A stretch of 64,000 bases of DNA from Nannocystis sp. RBIL2 (GTDB lineage: Bacteria; Myxococcota_A; Polyangia; Nannocystales; Nannocystaceae), in assembly GCF_026626745.1 (NCBI RefSeq), contig NZ_JAPNJW010000001.1:524311-588310 (forward strand). The letters run 5' to 3'. Made by a program: the position numbers and the translations under genes. Positions 43,613 through 51,595 of this stretch are shown piece by piece. The notes under the pieces are model-generated. The model saw only the letters and a program-made list of their open reading frames with translations, was not told the origin of the DNA and did not search any database. Numbering within the stretch: the stretch's first letter is position 1; each line of letters begins with the position of its first letter.

Positions 43613-43652
43613 GATGTCCCGAGAGACAGCATAGCCTGCCTCTCGGGACATC
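43613..43652 (+). terminator. Long hairpin built from two CATG repeat pairs
   Basis: GATGTCCCGAGAGACAG (43613-43629) pairs with CTGCCTCTCGGGACATC (43636-43652): 17 bp with one mismatch and a 6-nt loop. It begins 10 nt after the DUF1552 stop and is preceded, not followed, by TTTTTT. Internally it holds GATG/CAGC (43613/43627) and CCTG/CATC (43635/43649), each pair 14 bp apart. Likely a transcription terminator or RNA end for the DUF1592-type operon. Confidence 0.75.
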
Positions 43653-43783
43653 CTCCGCCACGCCCGCGAGCGGAGCGAGGGTGACGCGCTCGTGCTCGCG
43701 GATCGCTCCTCGCGCCCTGCATGGTGGCGCCGACGTACTCGAAATCGGCTGCTTCCGGGAGTTTGATCGAATGGGCGACGCGG

Positions 43784-44290
43784 CTACCTCTCAAAGCAAT
43801 CGGTCCCGAGAAGTCCGAGAACCTCACGCTCGTGGACACGCACTTGAGGGAGTTTCGCGGCGAAGCGCGATTCCATGAACTGCCGGGTCGCGCTCTCGAG
43901 CGGCCGCCCTCGCAGGACCTGCCGCCGCAGCTCGCGGGCGAGCTGCGGAGTGACCGGTGGCGACGCGCTGGCCTCCGACCTCTGAACGTGACCCGCGGGC
44001 ACTTCGGCACTGCTACGAAGCGCGGGGGAGCTCGCACCGCTCATGATCGCCTCGGCGGCACGATCGGCCTCGCGCTCGAGCGGATCGTCGACTCGGCCGA
44101 TGCGGATGTCTTCCGGCCCTTTTGCCGTCATCCCGGCGCTCTCGGATCCGCTCTTCTCGTCGACGTGGAGACTGGCGGTACTGTCGCCCCTGCCCCCCTC
44201 GACGGCGCGCTTCGGCGTGGCGGCGTGCCGCCCCGGCAGAGCCGGCGCGCCAGGAAGAGTCCGACGTTGAAGCGGAGCGAAGCTGGTCAT
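43784..44290 (-). pseudogene. Truncated eCIS-core (DUF4157) protein
   Basis: A 168-residue frame from ATG 44290 with GGAGGA upstream. It has the typical N-terminal run RVDDPLEREADRAAEAIM, then RSEASASPPVTPQLARELRRQVLRGRPLESATRQFMESRFAAKLPQVRVHE. The latter is the DUF4157/eCIS core, found in proteins associated with extracellular contractile injection systems and toxins, where it continues with a helix and HExxH-like metal site. Here it stops after VRVH, in REVLGLLGTDCFER, so the core is broken, probably by a frameshift or deletion. No eCIS structural genes are in the window. Confidence 0.7.
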
Positions 44291-44637
44291 CTATTTATCC
44301 TCCGGGGTCGACGATGCGTCCATCTCGTGCGGCGAATCCAACCGCAGCGCTCGCTACCGAGACCAGGCGCCACGTCCGCGAGAAACGAAGCACGTACAGG
44401 CCGCACCATCATCAGGGCATGCGGTGCATTCATCGGGATCAAGGCGCCGGCGAATGCGCTTTCGCCGTACGTTCCATGTTCAGCCCCATGGCCGGGCGCG
44501 GTGTCGCAGCTTATGAACACAACGCCGCTCAGTCTGGCGCTCGACCGCGCCATTGGACGCGGGCGCGATGGGTCATCGGTCATGATGTTTGCGGGCACGT
44601 CCCGTGCGGCCACTCGCGTCCGACTTTGCCCGGGCAC
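44287..44637 (-). CDS. Possible ORF upstream of the DUF4157 gene
   Basis: A 116-residue frame (GTG 44637, or ATG 44583) ending in TGA that overlaps the DUF4157 ATG by four bases (ATGA). Such overlap suggests coupling, but the composition (LSGVVFISCDTAPGHGAEHGTYGESAFAGALIP) matches no family I know and codon use is weak. Could be real, or chance. Confidence 0.2.
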   Translation of the reverse strand: MPGQSRTRVAARDVPANIMTDDPSRPRPMARSSARLSGVVFISCDTAPGHGAEHGTYGESAFAGALIPMNAPHALMMVRPVRASFLADVAPGLGSERCGWIRRTRWTHRRPRRINR

Positions 44638-44815
44638 GGCCCGAGTCTGCGAGCACGCAGCTCCCGAGCGCCCGCGAGCCCCGCCGGTCGCGCCATCGAT
44701 CTCCTGCAGAAGCGCTTCGCCGCGCCGCTACGAATCGCGGGGCTCACGCGGGCCGCACTCATGAGCGAGCTGACCTTCAACCGCCTTTCGGCGCTCATCG
44801 CGGTCGTTCGGCCGC

Positions 44816-45015
44816 CACATGTCTCTCGGACCATCTCCTCCGACCGCCCGCTCAACATGTCTCCCGGGACCTTTCTCTTTCGCGCTCCGCCCTGTCTCTC
44901 GGGACACCTCGAATCGCCCGTCGCCCCGCCTCCCCTGCGACCTTCGGGTCGCTCCCGCCATCTCATGTCTCTTGGGACATCTCCTCCGTCCTTCTCGCCG
45001 TCTCTTGGGATACCT
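44816..45015. repeat. Array of five 14-bp CATG pairs, about 36-bp pitch
   Basis: Pairs at 44818/44832, 44856/44870, 44891/44905, 44964/44978 and 44997/45011, each with exactly 14 bp between centres; starts advance by 38, 35, 73 and 33 bp. Typical pair: TGTCTCTCGGGACA. Non-repeat spacers are C/T-rich. The array runs straight into a fragment of the gene family found complete at 48480. Confidence 0.85.
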
Positions 45016-45027
45016 CGGAGCGCCCGT

Positions 45028-45125
45028 CGCCTGCTTCGCCAGGCGGACGCTCCCCGACGCCGTCGCCACCGCCCTCGACTTCCCCACCCCGGCCAGGGCG
45101 CGAGCCTTCGCGCTCTCCTTGCTCG
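45028..45125 (+). pseudogene. Fragment homologous to the 48480-49106 gene
   Basis: The frame reads CFARRTLPDAVATALDFPTPARARAFALSLLE, matching RSFRQADDTLAIALEFPAPAQARAF of the complete gene at 48480-49106. At DNA level they share blocks such as CATCGCCCTCGA/CACCGCCCTCGA. No start or stop fits, so this is a relic. As with the complete gene, it lies directly after a CATG-pair array, implying that array and gene were duplicated together. Confidence 0.6.
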
Positions 45126-45174
45126 AGCTATTTCGAAATCTTGATTATTTTCAAACATTTGAGAAAACATCCTC

Positions 45175-45196
45175 GACACTGTCATATGACAGTGTC
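45175..45196. promoter_or_regulatory. Perfect 22-bp palindrome, likely MerR operator
   Basis: GACACTGTCAT (45175-45185) directly followed by its reverse complement ATGACAGTGTC (45186-45196): a gapless 22-bp palindrome ending 11 nt before the GTG of the MerR gene. It lies in an A/T-rich stretch with a TTGAGA (about 45160) some 17-18 nt upstream of CATATG, so it could overlap the -10 region. Autoregulation by the adjacent MerR protein is inferred. Confidence 0.75.
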
Positions 45197-45207
45197 ATCC
45201 TGTCGCC

Positions 45208-45807
45208 GTGACCGCCACCTGGACGATCCGCGAGCTCAGCCACGAGGTCGAGCAGCGCCTCGCCGCCGAGGAAGCTCCGGCCAACGGTCAGGTGCGGGCC
45301 GTGCCCGACGAGCGCAGCATCCGCTACTACACCACGCTCGGCCTCCTCGATCGCCCGCACCTCCACGGCCGCACCGCCCTCTACGGCCCGCGTCACCTCG
45401 CCCAGCTGATCGCCATCAAGCGCCTGCAGGCGGACGGCAAATCGCTCGCCGAGATCCAGCAGCTCCTGCCCACCCTCGACGACGCCGCCCTCGCGCGCAC
45501 GTCGGGCGTCGCGCTGCACCCTCCGCCGCGCGCCGCAGGCCGCCGCGACTTCTGGCGCGCCGAAACCACGCCCGAGCCGCCCCTCGAAGCCCCGCCCGCC
45601 GCACCGGCCCTCACGCCCACGCTCGAGCTCCCGCTCGCCCCCGGCGTCCGCCTCGCCTTCACTGCCGCGCGCTCCGCCACCGACGCCGACGCCGCAGCCC
45701 TGCTCGCAGCCGCAGCTCCGCTGCTCGCCGAGCTCGCCCGCCGCCGCCTCGTCGAGCTCCCCGACGCTCTATCCGCTCACCCCGAATCGCAGGAGGACTC
45801 CCCATGA
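45208..45807 (+). CDS. MerR family transcriptional regulator
   Basis: A protein of 199 residues starting at GTG 45208. N-terminal winged HTH of MerR type: WTIRELSHEVEQRLA, ERSIRYYTTLGLLDRPHLHGRTALYGPRHLAQLIAIKRLQADGKSLAEIQQLL. The C-terminal half is Pro/Ala-rich (APGVRLAFTAARSATDADAAALLAAAAPLLAELARRRL) and may bind a ligand or partner. Its stop overlaps the next ATG (ATGA), so it is translationally coupled to the VIT/vWA gene. A perfect 22-bp palindrome lies just upstream. Confidence 0.9.
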   Translation: MTATWTIRELSHEVEQRLAAEEAPANGQVRAVPDERSIRYYTTLGLLDRPHLHGRTALYGPRHLAQLIAIKRLQADGKSLAEIQQLLPTLDDAALARTSGVALHPPPRAAGRRDFWRAETTPEPPLEAPPAAPALTPTLELPLAPGVRLAFTAARSATDADAAALLAAAAPLLAELARRRLVELPDALSAHPESQEDSP

Positions 45808-48215
45808 TACCCACGGCGCTCACCATCGATCCCACGCTCGCGCCCCCGTCCGGCAGCGAGCACGCCTTCGGCCGCCTAGAGACCTCCCACGGCGCTCTGC
45901 CCCTCGCCGCGCTGGCGGTCACGGCCCACGTCCACGGCCTCGAGGTCGCCACGGAGATCCAGCAGACCTTCATCAATCACACCGCCGCGCCGATCGAGGC
46001 CACGTACATCTTCCCGCTGCCCGATCGCGCCGCAGTCCACGCCTTCCGCATGCAGCTCCGCGATCGCGTCGTCGACGGCGTCATCGACGAGCGCGGCCGG
46101 GCCCGCGACATCTACGAGCACGCGATCGCGGCCGGGCAACGCGCCGCGATCGCCGAGGAGGACAGGCCCGGCGTCTTCACCCTGCGGGTCGGCAACCTCC
46201 TCCCCGGCGAGCACGCAGTCATCACCCTGCGCACTGTCGGCCCGCTGCCGATCGAGGACGGCGAGGTCACCTGGTCCTTCCCGCTGGTCGTCGCGCCGCG
46301 CTACAGCCCCGGCGCCCTGTTGGCCGGCGAGCAGGCCGGCACCGGCACCACCAGCGACACCGATCGCGTCCCCGACGCCTCGCGGATCTCCCCACCCGTC
46401 CTCCTGCCCGGCTTCGCCAGCCCCGTGCGTCTCTCGCTCGCGGTCAGCATCGACGGCGCCGGCCTGCCCGTGTCGGGCCTGCGCTCGAGCCTGCACGACG
46501 TCTTCGCCGCGCCCGACGGCCACGGCTGGCGCGTCGAGCTGCGCCCCGGCGAGCGCCTCGACCGCGACTTCATCCTCCGCTGGACCCTCGGCGGCGCCGC
46601 CCTCGCGAGCGCCGCAGTGTGGGCCCCCGACGCCGACGGCGAGGGCGCCACCGCCATGATCACCCTCGTGCCTCCGGTCGGCGCCGCCGCCGAGGCGCGC
46701 CCGCGCGACGTCGTCCTCGTGCTCGATCGCTCCGGCTCGATGGGCGGGTGGAAGATGGTCGCCGCGCGGCGGGCCGCCGCCCGCATCGTCGACACTCTCG
46801 GCGAGCGCGACCGCTTCGCAGTGCTCGCCTTCGACGACCGCGTCGAATCACCGCCGAGCCTCGGCGCCCAGCTCGTCCCCGGCAGCGATCGCAACCGCTT
46901 CCGCGCCGTCGAGTACCTCGCGCAGGTCCACGAGCGCGGCGGCACCGAGCTCACCCGCCCGCTCGAGCTGGCCACCCACATGCTCGCCGGCGCCGACGAG
47001 CGCGACCGCGTCCTCGTGCTCGTCACCGACGGCCAGGTCGGCAACGAGGACGAGCTCCTGCGCCGCCACGGCGCCCACCTGCAGCACGTCCGCGTCTTCA
47101 CCCTCGGCATCGATCAGGCCGTCAACGCCGGCTTCCTGCGCCGCCTCGCGGCCGTCGGCGGCGGCGCCTGCGAGCTCGTCGAGAGCGAGGAGCGCCTCGA
47201 CGAAGTCATGGCCAAGATCCACCGCCGGATCGCCACCCCCGTCCTCGTCGACATCAGCCTCGTCGGCGACGGCCTCGATCTCGCCACCCAGGCCCCGCGC
47301 CGCCTGCCCGCCGTGTTCGCTGGCGCCCCCCTCGTCATCCACGCTCGCTGGTCCGGCCGCCCGCGCCCCGGCGCCACCGTCGAGCTGCGCGGCCGCCTGC
47401 CCGCCGGCACCGAGTACACCCAGCGGCTCCACCTCGACGCCGCGCGCCCAGGTGCCGCGCTCGCTCAGTCGTGGGCTCGCGCGCACATCCGCGATCTCGA
47501 GGATCGCTACGCCGCGAGCCCGGCCGACCGCGCGTCGCTCGAGTCGTCGATCCTCGCAGTGTCCCTGCGTCATCAGGTGCTGTCGCGCTTCACCGCCTTC
47601 GTCGCGGTCGACCGCGAGGTCGCCAACCCCGGCGGCGCCCCGCGGACGATCACCCAGCCCGTCGAGCGCCCGGCCGGGTGGTCCGGGGGCACCTTCGACA
47701 GCATGCCCGCGGACCCCGGGTTCCGCCGCGCGCGGAAGATCGTCGGCGCCATCCAGCTCGAGCGAGGGAGCGCACCCCCGCCACCGCAGCCGCCGGGGAT
47801 GCCGGCCCGGGCCCCCTCCGCGCCCGCGCCTGCGCCCCTGCCTGCGTCCGCCCGCCTCCGCGCGCCCGCGGCCAAGCAGGAGTCGTCCGACGGCGCGAGC
47901 GTCGACGCCGGCCCGTACCTCGCGCGCCTGCTCGACGTCGCCGACGACCTCCTGCGCGCCGCAGGCGGCTCGACCCCGGCGAAGCAGCTGGCGGTGTCGC
48001 GTCTGCTCGAGCTGCTCGAGGACCTGCGCACCGTCGGCCTCCACGCCCTCGCCAGCCGCCTCGCGCCGATCGCCGAACGCCTGCGCGCCGCTCTGACCGC
48101 CACCGACCTGCTGCAGATCCTCCACGACGCCGTGGCCGCGCTGCGCGACCTCGCCAGAGACAAGAGCAGCCCGCCGCCCCCGCCGCCCGCCAAGCGCAAG
48201 GGCTTCTGGCGCTGA
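45804..48215 (+). CDS. VIT plus vWA domain protein
   Basis: A protein of 803 residues, AGGAGGA before ATG 45804. VIT domain at about residues 20-150 (ALAVTAHVHGLEVATEIQQTFINHTAAPIEATYIFPLP, GVFTLRVGNLLPGEHAVITL), then a vWA domain with MIDAS D-x-S-x-S at 308-312 (VLVLDRSGSMGGWKM), GTELTRPLELA and LVTDGQVGNED. A C-terminal Pro-rich linker and helical tail end in SPPPPPPAKRKGFWR. No signal peptide. VIT/vWA proteins resemble inter-alpha-trypsin inhibitor heavy chains. Controlled by the coupled MerR. Confidence 0.9.
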   Translation: MIPTALTIDPTLAPPSGSEHAFGRLETSHGALPLAALAVTAHVHGLEVATEIQQTFINHTAAPIEATYIFPLPDRAAVHAFRMQLRDRVVDGVIDERGRARDIYEHAIAAGQRAAIAEEDRPGVFTLRVGNLLPGEHAVITLRTVGPLPIEDGEVTWSFPLVVAPRYSPGALLAGEQAGTGTTSDTDRVPDASRISPPVLLPGFASPVRLSLAVSIDGAGLPVSGLRSSLHDVFAAPDGHGWRVELRPGERLDRDFILRWTLGGAALASAAVWAPDADGEGATAMITLVPPVGAAAEARPRDVVLVLDRSGSMGGWKMVAARRAAARIVDTLGERDRFAVLAFDDRVESPPSLGAQLVPGSDRNRFRAVEYLAQVHERGGTELTRPLELATHMLAGADERDRVLVLVTDGQVGNEDELLRRHGAHLQHVRVFTLGIDQAVNAGFLRRLAAVGGGACELVESEERLDEVMAKIHRRIATPVLVDISLVGDGLDLATQAPRRLPAVFAGAPLVIHARWSGRPRPGATVELRGRLPAGTEYTQRLHLDAARPGAALAQSWARAHIRDLEDRYAASPADRASLESSILAVSLRHQVLSRFTAFVAVDREVANPGGAPRTITQPVERPAGWSGGTFDSMPADPGFRRARKIVGAIQLERGSAPPPPQPPGMPARAPSAPAPAPLPASARLRAPAAKQESSDGASVDAGPYLARLLDVADDLLRAAGGSTPAKQLAVSRLLELLEDLRTVGLHALASRLAPIAERLRAALTATDLLQILHDAVAALRDLARDKSSPPPPPPAKRKGFWR

Positions 48216-48228
48216 CTCTCGCCGGGTG

Positions 48229-48466
48229 AAGCTGTCCCCGGGGACAGCTCAACCACCGCCACCATCCCCTGTCCCCGGGGCACCTCATCAGCCTTCACCA
48301 TCCCCTGTCCCCTGGACACCTCGGCCGCCTCTGCCATCACCTGTCCCCTGGGGCACCTCATCCGCCTTCACCATCCCTGGCCTCTGGGACACCTCGGCCG
48401 CCTCTCCAGCACCTGTCCCCCGGGACACCCAAGTCGCCCTTAAAACCTGTCCCCCGGGACATCTCC
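48229..48466. repeat. Array of seven 14-bp CATG pairs with 36-bp pitch
   Basis: Pairs at 48231/48245, 48268/48281, 48304/48317, 48340/48354, 48376/48390, 48412/48426 and 48446/48460. Pair starts advance 37, 36, 36, 36, 36 and 34 bp; centres in a pair are 14 (twice 13) bp apart. Consensus pair CCTGTCCCCNGGGACACC; spacers alternate CTCATCCGCCTTCACCATC and CTCGGCCGCCTCTGCCATC. The array begins in the 3' end region of the VIT/vWA gene and ends 14 nt before the next gene. Confidence 0.9.
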
Positions 48467-48479
48467 CCCCTTCCCCCTC

Positions 48480-49106
48480 ATGACCACCCTCCTCGTCCGC
48501 CACCGCACCACCGACCTCGACGCCTGGCAGTCGCTCCACGACCGGCTCGCCGCCGCCGCCCGTGCCCACGGCTGCACCCGCACGCGCTCCTTTCGCCAAG
48601 CCGATGACACCCTCGCCATCGCCCTCGAGTTCCCCGCCCCCGCCCAGGCCCGCGCCTTCCTCGCCGATCCCGCCCTGTCCGACTGCCCGCCCGATCGCGT
48701 CGTGCTCGAGCCGCTCGGGCGGCCCGCCGCGCGGAAGGCCGTCCTCCTGGTCGGCTTCGAGCCGCGGATCGTCGACTTCAGCAACTACCCCGGCCTCGAC
48801 GAGGCCAAGCTCCGCGCCGGCCTCGCCGTCTCGCTCGAGACCACCACCGCCGCCGGCTTCGACGCCGAGTGGTGCCTCGTCACCACCGACTGGCGCGAGG
48901 TCGAGGCGACCGTGCGCGCGCGCCTCCTCGCCCGCGACTACGCCGCGGTCATGATCGGCGCCGGAATCCGCACCGCGCCCGCTCATCTCTTGCTGTTCGA
49001 GCGCCTCATCGACCTGATCCACACCCTCGCCCCGGACGCCCGCCTGTGCTTCAGCACCTCGCCGGACTCCGCCGCCCAGGCCGTCCTGCGGTGGGTCCAG
49101 CCGTGA
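48480..49106 (+). CDS. Hypothetical protein with ABM-like N-terminus
   Basis: A protein of 208 residues. The first 80 residues (LLVRHRTTDLDAWQSLHDRLAAAARAHGCTRTRSFRQADDTLAIALEFPAPAQARAFLADPALSDC) resemble a dimeric alpha/beta-barrel / antibiotic-biosynthesis monooxygenase domain. The second part (VLLVGFEPRIVDFSNYPGLDEAKLRAGLAVSLETTTAAGFDAEWCLVTTDWREVE..., VMIGAGIRTAPAHLLLFERLIDLIHTLAPDARLCFSTSPDSAAQAVLRWV) is a Rossmann-like module seen in uncharacterised proteins. No signal. Flanked by CATG arrays on both sides. A relic copy lies at 45028-45125. Confidence 0.7.
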   Translation: MTTLLVRHRTTDLDAWQSLHDRLAAAARAHGCTRTRSFRQADDTLAIALEFPAPAQARAFLADPALSDCPPDRVVLEPLGRPAARKAVLLVGFEPRIVDFSNYPGLDEAKLRAGLAVSLETTTAAGFDAEWCLVTTDWREVEATVRARLLARDYAAVMIGAGIRTAPAHLLLFERLIDLIHTLAPDARLCFSTSPDSAAQAVLRWVQP

Positions 49107-49178
49107 TGTCCTCCAGGGCATGCCCCTGAAGACATGCCCTCAAGCACATTTCTGAACGAACATGTCCTTAATGACATG
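49105..49178. repeat. 14-bp-phased CATG repeat array, six centres
   Basis: GATG 49105 (overlapping the upstream stop), CATG 49119, CATG 49133, CATT 49147, CATG 49161 and CATG 49175: six centres at exact 14-bp steps. The array spans the whole 74-nt gap between convergent genes (stops at 49106 and 49181). Confidence 0.9.
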
Positions 49179-49180
49179 CG

Positions 49181-50185
49181 TCACTCGTCACAATCGAGCT
49201 CGTCCGCCTCGTTCTCGCAGTCCTCGCTCCCATCGCAAGCCCAGTCTTGCGGGATCACCTGATCGCCGCAGTCGAACCCGAGCCCGCACACCCCCACGTC
49301 TTCGCGGCCTGGCTGCTCCCCGTCCTCGAAGTAATACGGGTGGCACAGCAGCGCCGCGTCCACGTCCCCGCACTCGGCCTTCGCGTCGGTCGCGGACGCG
49401 TCGCAATAGTGCGTGCAGCAGCCGGGCGTCGTGCAGCCGGGCAGCCAGTCCGGTCCCACGCACAAAAGCCCCGGCGCGCACGACTCGAAGTCGCAGGGGT
49501 CGCCGTACTGACCGGCCGCCACGGAAGGCGTACACACGAAGCGGCGGCCGTAGGGCGCGCACAGCTCGTCGGCCGCGCAGGACCCAGCGTCGAGCGGATC
49601 GCAGTCGGCGTTGTCGCGGCGGATCCGCAGCACCTCGAGCTTCGCGCACGGCTGCTGCTTCGCCGCCGCCTGCGCCTCTTCGGTGACAAAGCAGTAGCCC
49701 CGCTCGTCGATCGGGAAGCTCACCGCCGCGGTCATCCGGCTGCGCAGCACCAGCCCCCCGCCGTCCGCCGTCACGCTGACGTCGCGCAGCACCGCCTCGC
49801 AGTGATCGCCGACCTGCTCCGGCTCCTGCCACGACTTGCCGCGCCAGCCCTCCTTGTCGTCGCCCGCCAGCCAGTTCCACCCCTCGGGATAGGCCGGGAA
49901 GATGTTGGCGTCGCATGCCTCCTGCTCGCACGCCTGCACGTCGTCGCACGGCTCGACGTGGAGCCCGTCGCCCGGGGTCATGCACGCCTGGACGAGCGCC
50001 ATTCGCTCGCTCCGCGCCTCCAGCACCGACGGTCCCTCGCCCGCGCAGCTGCCCTCGTTCACCGTCCACGCCTCGATCGTGTACAGCCCCAGCAGCGAGC
50101 TGTCGTACGGGCTGATGTCCGGCTCCGACCGGCAACCCACGAACACGAGCACCAGGGCCAGCAACCTCTCGCCAGGTCCGCGCAT
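49181..50185 (-). CDS. Cys-rich lipoprotein with LDLR-A-like C-terminus
   Basis: A protein of 334 residues; start ATG 50185 (GGAGG five bases upstream; the GTG before it is less well spaced). Lipobox LVFVGC. A large region with about 25 cysteines (CDDVQACEQEACDAN, CAADELCAPYGRRFVC, CDFESCAPGLLCVGPDWLPGCTTPGCCTHYC) ends with CGDQVIPQDWACDGSEDCENEADELDCDE, the pattern of an LDL-receptor class A repeat with its acidic Ca2+ ligands. Likely a surface binding protein. Confidence 0.8.
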   Translation of the reverse strand: MRGPGERLLALVLVFVGCRSEPDISPYDSSLLGLYTIEAWTVNEGSCAGEGPSVLEARSERMALVQACMTPGDGLHVEPCDDVQACEQEACDANIFPAYPEGWNWLAGDDKEGWRGKSWQEPEQVGDHCEAVLRDVSVTADGGGLVLRSRMTAAVSFPIDERGYCFVTEEAQAAAKQQPCAKLEVLRIRRDNADCDPLDAGSCAADELCAPYGRRFVCTPSVAAGQYGDPCDFESCAPGLLCVGPDWLPGCTTPGCCTHYCDASATDAKAECGDVDAALLCHPYYFEDGEQPGREDVGVCGLGFDCGDQVIPQDWACDGSEDCENEADELDCDE

Positions 50186-50261
50186 CACGTCCTCCGCGGG
50201 GGAAGTAACCTCGACCGCCGGAACAATTGCGGCCCGACGATTTTTTCTGCCGCGCCCCGAC

Positions 50262-51314
50262 CTACAGCGGCCCGAGCGGCCGCAGCCCCAGGTGCATCGC
50301 CGCCACCTGGTCCGCGCGGAAGGGCGTCCGACGCAGCGACGCGTCGCGCTGACGCGAGCGGAACAGGTCGACGATGAAGTTCATGCGGTCGGCCAGCGCC
50401 GCCCAGTCCGCCGCCGCGCTGCCCTGCGTCGTATCGGGCGTGCGGTCGACCTCGTCCAGCACCGCGCGCAGCTCCGGATCCTCGATCTGCGTCAACGCGG
50501 CCGGGAACATCCGCCCGTCGCGCGTCGCCGGCACGTCGCGGCCCAGCGCCAGCGCCCCCTCCGGCAGCTCGATCGTCATCATCCAGCGCGTCAGCAGCGA
50601 GCGCGCGACATCGCCGAGGCGCTCGCCCAGCGCCCGCCGCAGCGGCGCCGCGTCGGCCGCCACCAGCACCGCCAGCGGGGCCGACAGCGCCGCCGCGATC
50701 GTCGGCTGCAGCCGGATCTGCTCGTGGTAACCGACCAACGTGTTCGCCAGCAGGATCTGCTCCGCCCGCGCCTTCGCCTCGCGCGTCGCCGCGGCCGTCA
50801 CGTACGCCGCGAACGCCCGCCGCAGCAGCGTCTGGCCGCCGGCCATCGTCGTACCGTCGCCGAGCCCCGCGAACGCCGCCTCCGCCGCCGCGCTTCGCTG
50901 CGCCGGCGCCACGTCGAGGACATCGACCAGCGCGCGGAACAGCGGCGCCAGCTCGGCGAACACCATCAAGTTGCCGCCCGCGATCCGCTCGCGCACCTCG
51001 CCGTCGATGCGCGCCACCACCCGACCGACCGCCGCGGTGCGGGCCATCCACGGCCGCAGCGCCTCGAGCACCATCTCACCGCGGATGAACCGCCCCGCGC
51101 TCTTCGACGCCCACGTCCCGTACGCGCACCAGCTGACGTCCTCGCCGCCGAGCCGGCTCGCCAGCGCGACCTCGAGGCGGTGATACACGTACGTGATCCA
51201 CAGGTTGCGCTGCACCGGATCCGTCATCGCGCAGGTCTCGGCGATCCGGCCCGCGTCGGGCAGCGGATCGTGCGAGGGCGCGAGCAGCGAGGGCAAACAG
51301 ATCGACGACGACAT
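50262..51314 (-). CDS. Hypothetical protein, helical, cytoplasmic
   Basis: A protein of 350 residues (ATG 51314; ATG 51227 in frame is an alternative). Almost entirely helical, with no signal: LWITYVYHRLEVALASRLGGEDVSWCAYGTWASKSAGRFIRGEM, AKARAEQILLANTLVGYHEQIRLQPTIAAAL, LTRWMMTIELPEGALALGRDVPAT, LADRMNFIVDLFRSRQRD. The pattern WITYVYH...W.AYG.WAS is familiar from an uncharacterised bacterial family. Function unknown. Followed by the Cys-rich lipoprotein on the same strand after 76 nt. Confidence 0.65.
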   Translation of the reverse strand: MSSSICLPSLLAPSHDPLPDAGRIAETCAMTDPVQRNLWITYVYHRLEVALASRLGGEDVSWCAYGTWASKSAGRFIRGEMVLEALRPWMARTAAVGRVVARIDGEVRERIAGGNLMVFAELAPLFRALVDVLDVAPAQRSAAAEAAFAGLGDGTTMAGGQTLLRRAFAAYVTAAATREAKARAEQILLANTLVGYHEQIRLQPTIAAALSAPLAVLVAADAAPLRRALGERLGDVARSLLTRWMMTIELPEGALALGRDVPATRDGRMFPAALTQIEDPELRAVLDEVDRTPDTTQGSAAADWAALADRMNFIVDLFRSRQRDASLRRTPFRADQVAAMHLGLRPLGPL

Positions 51315-51595
51315 GACGAGCCTCTCTCGCGGACAGTGCCCCCCGGCTTCCGATCAATTGCGGCCTGATTCCCGCGAATTCCAGTGATCCGCCGCGCTCC
51401 GGCGGACCCCATGCCCTGTCTCGAACGCGTCTCGAATTCGCCGCGCACCATCGGACTCCCCGCATCACGATCGCGGTTCGCCGTGATCCATCACCCCTCG
51501 TCCGACCCCACGCCGGTGTCGGTTCATTCACAGTCTTCGATCGGTCCCGCGCAGCGACGGTGACTCCGTTCACCGCGCCTCGATCGTAGCCCGCC
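51315..51595. other. Intergenic region, 281 nt
   Basis: Between the helical hypothetical and the stalked lipoprotein at 51596, both on the minus strand. No repeat array, hairpin or ORF is evident. Confidence 0.5.

Noticed and set aside
48229..48466. CRISPR array (regular repeats with spacers of similar length)
   Set aside because: The repeated element is a short palindromic pair and the spacers are themselves near-identical, alternating between two forms. Repeats vary, and no cas gene lies nearby.
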